IMG/VR virus record: IMGVR_UViG_3300042924_003518
Coordinates: 21,938-85,937 of that record
Length of the DNA stretch: 64,000 nucleotides
Direction: 5' to 3' (one strand)
Origin: a virus
Made by a program: the position numbers and the translations under genes. Below, piece after piece: positions 56,945-64,000 of this stretch (positions within the stretch are counted from its first letter, which is position 1; every line of letters starts with the position of its first letter). The notes beneath the pieces are model-generated. The model did no database searches. It was not told the DNA's origin and saw only the letters and a program-made list of their open reading frames with translations.

Positions 56945-58978
56945 ATGTCTGATTTTTTTAGTTTTCGTTTGTCCGAAGAGTTTATAAATGATTATAAATC
57001 AAAAGAACCACCATTTGGATTCACAGATGCTGGTGGTAATTCATTGGGAGAGATTACGTTTATTCGTACCTACTCCCGTATGAAAGAGGATGGAACTAAA
57101 GAAAGATGGTATGAGGTTTGTCGTCGAGTAATCGAGGGTATGTATTCGGCTCAAAAGAACCATGCAAAAGAGAACAGACTACCATGGAATGACTATAAGG
57201 CACAGGCTTCGGCTAAAGAGGCCTACCAACGTTTATTTGAATTAAAGTGGACGCCACCAGGACGAGGTTTGTGGTCTTTTGGCACGGCACTTACAATGGA
57301 AAAGAAAAACTCAGCAGCATTACAAAACTGCGCTATGGTATCTACAAAAGACATAGATAGAAATGATCCAGGAACATTATTTGCCTGGGTTATGGATGCA
57401 CTTATGATGGGTGTTGGTGTAGGGTTTGATACTGTTGGAGCAGATAAGCATTTAACCATTTATAGTCCTACAGAACCACCACAGGTTTATGAAATTCCAG
57501 ATACTCGTGAAGGTTGGGTAGAATCTGTTAGATTATTAATTAATTCATTTTTAAAGCCTAACATGTATATTCAAGAGTTTAACTATGACCTTATTCGCCC
57601 CCTAGGAGCGCCTATCAAGGGCTTTGGAGGCACTGCAAGCGGTCCTGCACCACTTATCCAGTTGCACAAGCAGATAAGGGCTGTAATCGGCGGTAGAGCA
57701 GGAGAAACCCTAGACTCAAGAGCAATAGTAGATATCGTTAATCTTATTGGTACCTGTGTGGTATCAGGAAATGTTAGACGATCTGCAACTTTGGCTTTAG
57801 GTAATGCTCAGGATGAAGACTTTATGAATCTTAAGAGTTCTGAGGTTTTTCCAGAAAGAAATTCATTTGATCCAGAAAACCCAGGTTGGGCATGGATGTC
57901 AAACAACTCGATTTCTGCGACGGTAGGTACAAAGTACGAAGACTACGTAGACCTAATCGCAAGCAACGGAGAGCCAGGATTCATTTGGCTTGATGTTGCC
58001 AGAAACTATGGCAGACTTAAGGATCCTGCGGATGGCAAGGATTATCGTGTAATGGGATTCAATCCTTGTGCAGAGCAGCCATTGGAATCATACGAACTAT
58101 GTACCTTGGTTGAGGTACACTTAAATCGTCATGAATCTAAGGAAGACTTCCTCCGCACCCTTAAGTTTGCTTACCTCTATGGCAAGACGGTAACGCTGAT
58201 ACCAACACACTGGCAACAGACAAACGGTATTATGCAGCGTAATCGTCGTATTGGTACATCATTGACTGGTATTGCCTCATTCTCAGACAAATTTGGTTTG
58301 CCTGTTGTGCGTGAATGGATGGACGAAGGATATGAGACTATTCGTAAATATGATCATTCCTATTCTGAATGGCTATGCGTTCGTGATTCCATTAGAGTCA
58401 CAACTGTTAAACCATCAGGGTCTGTATCAATTCTTTCTGGCGCAACGCCTGGAGTTCACTGGGCGCCTGGCGGAAACTATTTCTTGAGAGCAATTCGTTT
58501 TGGGAATACCGACCCAATGATTCACTTGTTCAAGGCTGCTGGATATAAGATGGAGGCTGACCTTGTATCTGCGAATACAACTGTCGTATATTTCCCAGTA
58601 CATTCTGGTCACGCAAGATCTGAAAAAGAAGTAACATTATTTGAGAAGATTGCGCTTGCTGCTACTGCTCAGAAATATTGGTCTGATAACGGCGTGTCTG
58701 TAACGCTTTCATTTGACAAAGATACTGAAACAAAGCATATTGCGCCTGCACTTCATATGTACGAGGGACAGTTAAAAGCAGTTTCATTCTTACCTATGGG
58801 AAATAAGGTATATCCGCAACAGCCATATACTGAAATTACCGAAGAAGAATATAACTCATATATTGGTCAGATTAAAAAGATCGATTGGTCTGCTATTTAT
58901 GACGGGGCTGAAAATCTAGAAGCACAGGGAGAGATGTACTGTACTACTGATGCTTGTGAGATAAAAATATCTTCGTAG
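56945..58978 (+). CDS. nrdJ: Class II (adenosylcobalamin-dependent) ribonucleoside-triphosphate reductase
   Basis: 677 residues, close to the 739 of the Lactobacillus enzyme. N-terminal TPPGRGLWSFGTAL, LQNCAMVST (C129), NPCAEQPLESYELCTLVEV with radical Cys C375, E377 and C386, GSVSILSGATPGVHWAPGG and a C-terminal CX4C pair (C666, C671). All catalytic and redox Cys expected are present. Makes dNTPs in any oxygen condition using B12. AGGAGAAATAC ribosome site. Confidence 0.95.
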   Translation: MSDFFSFRLSEEFINDYKSKEPPFGFTDAGGNSLGEITFIRTYSRMKEDGTKERWYEVCRRVIEGMYSAQKNHAKENRLPWNDYKAQASAKEAYQRLFELKWTPPGRGLWSFGTALTMEKKNSAALQNCAMVSTKDIDRNDPGTLFAWVMDALMMGVGVGFDTVGADKHLTIYSPTEPPQVYEIPDTREGWVESVRLLINSFLKPNMYIQEFNYDLIRPLGAPIKGFGGTASGPAPLIQLHKQIRAVIGGRAGETLDSRAIVDIVNLIGTCVVSGNVRRSATLALGNAQDEDFMNLKSSEVFPERNSFDPENPGWAWMSNNSISATVGTKYEDYVDLIASNGEPGFIWLDVARNYGRLKDPADGKDYRVMGFNPCAEQPLESYELCTLVEVHLNRHESKEDFLRTLKFAYLYGKTVTLIPTHWQQTNGIMQRNRRIGTSLTGIASFSDKFGLPVVREWMDEGYETIRKYDHSYSEWLCVRDSIRVTTVKPSGSVSILSGATPGVHWAPGGNYFLRAIRFGNTDPMIHLFKAAGYKMEADLVSANTTVVYFPVHSGHARSEKEVTLFEKIALAATAQKYWSDNGVSVTLSFDKDTETKHIAPALHMYEGQLKAVSFLPMGNKVYPQQPYTEITEEEYNSYIGQIKKIDWSAIYDGAENLEAQGEMYCTTDACEIKISS

Positions 58979-58998
58979 TATGATAAAATAGACTCATA

Positions 58999-61900
58999 AT
59001 GTCTAACCCATCTAACCTATATGCAGAAAAAATATTTGCAGAGCAACCACAGTTTTTGTGGGCTTTAGATGATCAGGCTGATTATGTATCTATAATTTCT
59101 GAAACACAAAGAGAGACAAGCCTGTGGTCATTAGATAATTTAACCTCACAGGCAACGGAAGAGTTAGCAGACGCACCTTTTCCAAACAGTGTAATAAATA
59201 AAATAATTCCATCTTCTGTAGGAGAAGGAATATTTTCTGTTACTATGGTTAGCCCAGACATAGTTAACTCAAATGAATTAAATAATGTGTTGAAAACTTT
59301 TTGTATTGGATCATATTTTTATACATTAAGCCCATATGCAATTAGCGTTGAAATTGGATACAGATATTATGATGATGCACAAGAGCAATACATAGATGTG
59401 TTAAAATCATATGATGCCTCACTAGCAAATCGTTGGTATTTTTTATCTGAAACTTTTAGTCCAGAAGAAACAAGTCAGCCAATAAAGTTAGTAATTAAAA
59501 TAAATTATTTGGGTCAATCAGAAACTTTAACAGATTATATATTCTATATAAATGGAATAACATTTGGTCAGTGGGCTGAAGAATTTCAATCCACATCCCT
59601 GGGCGTTGAAACAATAAACTTGCCAACAAACATATCTTTAACTACATCAAAAGTTATTGAAGCAAAGGCTTACGGCTTATCAGAAAATAGTGGATATTAT
59701 TTTGTGAACAATAATTCCTTAATGGCAAAAAACTTTGGAATGCCTATGGTGTTTGGATCAAAAGGTGTAACTAAACTATACGCAAACAATAACTTGCCGT
59801 CGTTAATAGTTCCTTCAAACGGAATGATGTCAGATAGCGGAAAGCATAAAGACTTTACGTTAGAGTTTTGGTTAAGGACTAATAGTTCTTCTAATGAACC
59901 AAAAAGAATTGTTGGGCCAATATCTTCAACAGATGGTATTTATTTAGATGGCTCATTTTTAGTTTTAAATATTAATCAGCAACACTCTTCGTACTATGTC
60001 GGACATTGGGAAAGGCCAATGCTTATCCATTGGAGATATTCTAAAAACTTATCAACAGTTCTTTTAAACGGGGAAGAGATTATTTCAATTTCAATTAACG
60101 ATAGTACGATATCTCTACCAAGCGCTACAGATGAGTCAGGAAAAAGTAATGAGTGGATAGGATTTTATGCTTATGAAAATATCCAGCCAATTGAGATAGA
60201 TTGCGTAGCGCTGTATGGTTATTTAGTACCACTGTTAGTTGCAAAAAGAAGATTTGTATACGGTCAAGGAGTTCAATATCCAGAAAACTTAAATGCTTCA
60301 TACGGCGGTAACTCTGTAGTATTTGATTATTCTTTTGCCGATTACACAAAAAACTATAACTATCCAGATCTAGGGTCATGGTCACAAGCATCATTAGACA
60401 ATATTGTTGTTGAGGAAAACTATTTAACTACTCCAACATTCTCTAATCCAGTTATTATTACTAATAACTCTTCAAAGGGACAATCTGAAATGCTATCAGA
60501 CTGTAGTTTAATTCAGACCGAAGACAGTTTGTTTTTAACACTTAAACCAAATACAACCTGGAATAGTGTAAGTTCTTATCTTTATTTCGATAACATTCTT
60601 TTACCTGGAAACCCTCTATATGCATTTTATGGATTATTTGAAAAGCCAACTAATTATTCTGGAAGTCAGGTTTTAATAAGACTTGAAGACCAAGACTCAA
60701 ATTATTTTTCAATAGAGTGTGTTAATGATAACATTAAGTATGTTTTTAAATATCAAACAAATCCAGAGCAGGTGTTATATGAAGCATTTTCAATTTTAGA
60801 AGACAGTGTTTTTGCTGTAGGAATTGAAATAGAAACATTTAGAAATTACTTTGGAAATAATATATTATCATTTTTTAATAATCAAGGTGCACTAAAGATG
60901 TACATTGGCGGTAATAAAGAGTTTACAAAAACTTTTACGGGTAAGATATATAAAATAGGATTATGCTCTGAAAAAAATATAAAAGAAATTAGCAACTTAT
61001 TTAACGAGATCGGCGTTCCAAAAGATTATGAAAACATATTTAATCTTTATAGTTCTTATGTTGAATACGACGGAGGAGATGCAGATCAAGATTTTTGGAA
61101 TTATTACATTGGTCAAACACAACTTAATGAAGATCAATTAGATGAGAGTACTCCTTTATTAGAAAACTTTTCTTTTTCGCCATCTTCATTTATTTCTTCT
61201 ACCTTAAAAGATCATGTTCCAAGCCTAGGCATTGTGCCAAAAAATTATTTTAATAGTTTTTCTTTAGATATAGACGTTAAGGGTTCGTGGAAAGACTATA
61301 TACCACTATCATACTTTGGTCAATATATCACAGATGAATATGGCAATTCTAAATTTGGCCTAGACTTTATTCAGTTTAATTTAAACTATCCAGCCCCAGT
61401 AAAGTTTAAAGAAACAGAAGTTGTAGATCCAGATGGATGGAAATATTCTGAGTTAAGTTCTGAATATTCATACCCACAACAAAGAACTTATGAGTCTTTA
61501 GATAATTATCTATACACAGGATATGTTAATTATCAAGATTTGGCAGAAAAATCTGTAAAGACATATTCATATGATACAACTGGAGCAATATTAAAAAGTT
61601 ATATTACTTTTGAATATCTTGAAACTGGGGCAAATGCTTCAAATGGATTTTTTGTTAAAACAGAAGATGTTCCTAAAAATGGTGTAATTACTCCAGGCAG
61701 TGACTGGATAAACACAAGATATGAAGTTGTGGATAATGTTTTAATCTATCCACCACGTGGAGCAGACTTTAATGATTTAGCAATTGTAGTTCATCTAGAG
61801 TTTGAGGTAGATGGAATTAGCCATAAACCAATTAGAGTTAAAAGTTTGCAATTAGCATCACAGGCATTTAACTACAATACTGTAAACAATATAGGTACAA

Positions 61901-62748
61901 GATTTGGCACTGAGGTTTATCCGTATGTCAATACTGGATACTATTATAATTATAAAGCAAAAAATCCAGTTAGCATTTATAAAGGATCATCTCCATATTT
62001 ATATTTAACAAGACATTCTGGATTAGAAATACGTGGAGACCACGATCCACTAATCAATCGTGGAGTTGCTATTCCAGTAAATGCAAATAAGTCAGAAGAC
62101 TATGAAGTAATGGCTATGCAGTCTTTGTTTAGATTTAACTCAGACTTTTTCCCATACGCCCCAACACAAATAATGCAAATTAATGCCAAGGGAAACACTA
62201 TAAAGTTTTATATGGTCGCTAATCATCCAACTGGTAAACGGGCAAAGATCTATGCAATTGATGCAAACACTGGATCTTTATACAATGGAATATCATTTTA
62301 TATTAATGGCAATATTGTTAAAGAGCCAGTTTTAAATGTCGGCGAATGGGCTATGATAGGAATTGGATTCCCAAGCGTATTAAACTTTAAATCATACGCT
62401 GGTTCTATTATGATTAATGGTCCAATTATTTTTGACAGTCTTTCTTATTATCAAACAACCAGCCTACAAGAAATACAAAGCGTTGCTAAGAGGCCATGGG
62501 CCAGGGTAAAGTTTGCCGTTGATGGATTGTACGACTGGGAATACTGGAATGATTATTATTTATGGCAGGGCGTCTTGGTCCAATCCTCAATTAGTTATTA
62601 TGGAGTTAATCCTTCAGACCTATATAAAGCGTACACTGGAACTAACAAGATAATTATTGATGACGATAGGCCACTTAGTTTCAAGGACTACGAATATACC
62701 ATGTTTAAAGATATAGAGTGGCAGTCCAAAGTCTCTAACGCAGTATAA
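58999..62748 (+). CDS. Large minor tail / LamG-like virion protein, 1249 aa
   Basis: FLWALDDQADYVSIISETQR opens, then a LamG/concanavalin-like domain about 270-400 (KDFTLEFWLRTNSSSNEPKR, RYSKNLSTVLLNGEEIISIS) and a second lectin-like region about 520-700 (FYGLFEKPTNYSGSQVLIRL). C-terminal part is beta-rich with YGVNPSDLYKAYTGTNKIII. This LamG plus W-x-L-D-D start is common for large tail proteins of actinophages. Leaderless-like start (TAAAAT, 9 nt). Confidence 0.75.
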   Translation: MSNPSNLYAEKIFAEQPQFLWALDDQADYVSIISETQRETSLWSLDNLTSQATEELADAPFPNSVINKIIPSSVGEGIFSVTMVSPDIVNSNELNNVLKTFCIGSYFYTLSPYAISVEIGYRYYDDAQEQYIDVLKSYDASLANRWYFLSETFSPEETSQPIKLVIKINYLGQSETLTDYIFYINGITFGQWAEEFQSTSLGVETINLPTNISLTTSKVIEAKAYGLSENSGYYFVNNNSLMAKNFGMPMVFGSKGVTKLYANNNLPSLIVPSNGMMSDSGKHKDFTLEFWLRTNSSSNEPKRIVGPISSTDGIYLDGSFLVLNINQQHSSYYVGHWERPMLIHWRYSKNLSTVLLNGEEIISISINDSTISLPSATDESGKSNEWIGFYAYENIQPIEIDCVALYGYLVPLLVAKRRFVYGQGVQYPENLNASYGGNSVVFDYSFADYTKNYNYPDLGSWSQASLDNIVVEENYLTTPTFSNPVIITNNSSKGQSEMLSDCSLIQTEDSLFLTLKPNTTWNSVSSYLYFDNILLPGNPLYAFYGLFEKPTNYSGSQVLIRLEDQDSNYFSIECVNDNIKYVFKYQTNPEQVLYEAFSILEDSVFAVGIEIETFRNYFGNNILSFFNNQGALKMYIGGNKEFTKTFTGKIYKIGLCSEKNIKEISNLFNEIGVPKDYENIFNLYSSYVEYDGGDADQDFWNYYIGQTQLNEDQLDESTPLLENFSFSPSSFISSTLKDHVPSLGIVPKNYFNSFSLDIDVKGSWKDYIPLSYFGQYITDEYGNSKFGLDFIQFNLNYPAPVKFKETEVVDPDGWKYSELSSEYSYPQQRTYESLDNYLYTGYVNYQDLAEKSVKTYSYDTTGAILKSYITFEYLETGANASNGFFVKTEDVPKNGVITPGSDWINTRYEVVDNVLIYPPRGADFNDLAIVVHLEFEVDGISHKPIRVKSLQLASQAFNYNTVNNIGTRFGTEVYPYVNTGYYYNYKAKNPVSIYKGSSPYLYLTRHSGLEIRGDHDPLINRGVAIPVNANKSEDYEVMAMQSLFRFNSDFFPYAPTQIMQINAKGNTIKFYMVANHPTGKRAKIYAIDANTGSLYNGISFYINGNIVKEPVLNVGEWAMIGIGFPSVLNFKSYAGSIMINGPIIFDSLSYYQTTSLQEIQSVAKRPWARVKFAVDGLYDWEYWNDYYLWQGVLVQSSISYYGVNPSDLYKAYTGTNKIIIDDDRPLSFKDYEYTMFKDIEWQSKVSNAV

Positions 62749-62766
62749 TATGGTATACTGGTGGTA

Positions 62767-63135
62767 ATGAAAAACAATAAACCTGGACAACTTGGTAAGT
62801 CAAAGATAACTGTCATCGATAAACAGTATGACTGGGGCGTATATGTCTGGAAAAAATCAAATGGAAAGTGGTTTACAGATGGACAGGGTAACATTTTAAA
62901 TATACCGTCTATGCGTGGGGACCTATCAAAATTAGCAGAACTTAGAAATGCTGCTTCACATTACGGTGAGCCAGATGGCGAAGCGGTATTTTTTGCGGGA
63001 CTAAGTAGAATTTCTGACGAAGAGTATGCAGAGCAAAAGCAAAGAATGTCAGAAGGCTTAATCCCCAACCTAAACGATCTTGGTGCAGTTCATGCTGCAC
63101 AGCAAACTATAAAGAAATACGGGGCTGATGACTAA
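62767..63135 (+). CDS. Hypothetical protein before the portal gene, 122 aa
   Basis: ATG at 62767 follows TATACT by 7 nt. ITVIDKQYDWGVYVWKKSNG, then GEPDGEAVFFAGLSRISDEE. Often found just upstream of portal in phages of this type; function unknown. Confidence 0.65.
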   Translation: MKNNKPGQLGKSKITVIDKQYDWGVYVWKKSNGKWFTDGQGNILNIPSMRGDLSKLAELRNAASHYGEPDGEAVFFAGLSRISDEEYAEQKQRMSEGLIPNLNDLGAVHAAQQTIKKYGADD

Positions 63136-64000
63136 TGTCTGAAGAAAAAGAATATGTTTTAAGAGCAAGCATAGACAATGTCGTAGATCAATCTGATTCT
63201 TTTAAGGCTGTAGATCCATTTAGTAAATCTTGGACAGAATTAAAGTCATACTCTGGTTTGGATAATAACTTTAAACGACGCACATCTCGTCTTATAGACA
63301 AGGCAGACAATAATCCAACACAAGGATATTTAGATAGTGCAAGAGCAGAGCAGCATGGTTTAGGAGATGCTAAGTCAAAAGAGATTAACCCTGGTACAGT
63401 ATATAGAAACGGCTATGGGCTTTTTGATGTCATCACACCACCATGGAACGTTTATGAACTTGCTAACTATTACGATACATCATTTGCAAATCACGCAGCG
63501 ATTGATGCAAAGGTAGAGAACATTGTTGGACTTGGCTATGACTTTGAGGTTTCCTCAAGCACCATGTTAAGACTTGAATCAAATAAAGACAGAGATCAAG
63601 TTGCAAGAGCAAGAAATAGAATTGAACGTGCCAAGATTGAAATGCATGAATGGCTTGAGTCATTAAATGATGATGATTCATTTACTACAACAATGATGAA
63701 GGTTTATACAGATGTTCAGGCAGTAGGCAATGGATACCTAGAGGTTGGTCGTACAACACGTGGAGAAATTGGTTACATAGGGCATATTCCAGCAACTACA
63801 ATGCGTGTACGCAGATTACGTGATGGCTATGTTCAAATTATAGGAAGCAAGGTTGTTTATTTTAGGAACTTTGGTGCGAAGAATGCTAATCCAGTAACTT
63901 CAGATCCAAGGCCTAATGAAATCATACACTTTAAACAGTACTCGCCTTTAAATACTTTTTATGGTGTACCAGATATAATGTCGGCAATAAACTCGCTCCA
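63135..64000 (+). CDS. Phage portal protein, 3' end outside window
   Basis: Starts MSEEKEYVLRASIDNVVDQS; residues about 90-289 include FDVITPPWNVYELANYYDTS, ANHAAIDAKVENIVGLGYDF, VYTDVQAVGNGYLEVGR and RPNEIIHFKQYSPLNTFYGV, the standard core of dodecameric portal proteins through which DNA enters the head. Start overlaps the upstream stop. The gene runs off the window. Confidence 0.92.
   Translation, partial: MSEEKEYVLRASIDNVVDQSDSFKAVDPFSKSWTELKSYSGLDNNFKRRTSRLIDKADNNPTQGYLDSARAEQHGLGDAKSKEINPGTVYRNGYGLFDVITPPWNVYELANYYDTSFANHAAIDAKVENIVGLGYDFEVSSSTMLRLESNKDRDQVARARNRIERAKIEMHEWLESLNDDDSFTTTMMKVYTDVQAVGNGYLEVGRTTRGEIGYIGHIPATTMRVRRLRDGYVQIIGSKVVYFRNFGAKNANPVTSDPRPNEIIHFKQYSPLNTFYGVPDIMSAINSL

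Noticed and set aside
1-64000. Integrase, attachment site or prophage border
   Set aside because: No recombinase gene or flanking direct repeat was seen, and no host genes are present.

Overview
This 64 kb window is AT-rich tailed-phage (Caudoviricetes) DNA. Phage identity rests on a portal-protein gene running off the right end (63135 onward), a long array of tail-fibre genes, a GP88-family gene, a DUF932 gene, a class II ribonucleotide reductase, seven tRNAs and dozens of tightly packed tiny genes. No integrase, CRISPR array or host housekeeping gene is visible. An aquatic actinobacterial host is inferred from the GP88 homologue and from many start codons placed exactly 6 nt after a perfect -10 box, which is the leaderless mRNA pattern common in Actinobacteria. 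Host assignment is inference.

Layout. (1) 1-8 kb: end of a GlcNAc-transferase-like gene, a small heat-shock protein, a virion-associated protein, a catalase-peroxidase, seven tRNAs, a secreted HIRAN-like protein and a DXD glycosyltransferase. (2) 7.3-12.3 kb: minus-strand tiny genes, including a CDGSH-type iron-sulfur protein, then a cupin oxygenase and three 2-oxoglutarate/Fe(II) (2OG) oxygenases. (3) 12.3-13.4 kb: a mostly noncoding stretch with three perfect DnaA boxes, repeated TTCGTAAT motifs and direct repeats, the best candidate for a replication origin. (4) 13.4-25.2 kb: an early-type region of about 35 small genes, mostly on the minus strand, many with their own sigma70-like promoter. 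It also carries three families of dispersed intergenic elements: a GAGCA stem-loop after gene ends, a CGGCGTGTCG box just upstream of -35, and a CTAGGCG palindrome. (5) 25.2-30 kb: AdoMet decarboxylase, a glutathione-peroxidase-like protein, small proteins, a holin-like protein and a second DXD glycosyltransferase. (6) 30.2-45.1 kb: a tail-fibre array with collagen-like Gly-X-Y proteins, two extraordinary FFPP-repeat proteins, modular fibres and a secreted lysozyme-like gene on the opposite strand. (7) 45.1-56.9 kb: a modification cassette with a sulfotransferase, nine 2OG-Fe(II) prolyl-hydroxylase-like proteins, three related proteins of one unnamed family between them, a short-chain dehydrogenase and an FkbM-like methyltransferase. 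(8) 56.9-64 kb: class II RNR, a 1249-residue LamG-like virion protein and the portal protein.

The most exciting feature is the combination of 12 prolyl-4-hydroxylase-fold proteins (plus one JmjC/cupin-type) with proline-rich collagen-like and FFPP-repeat fibre proteins, a GlcNAc transferase of the family that includes the Skp1 hydroxyproline GlcNAc-transferase, two further glycosyltransferases, a sulfotransferase and a methyltransferase. My inference is a phage-encoded system that hydroxylates and then decorates proline-rich virion fibres. A second theme is oxidative and protein stress (KatG, GPx-like, Hsp20, CDGSH). A third is a dense regulatory code in the small-gene region.
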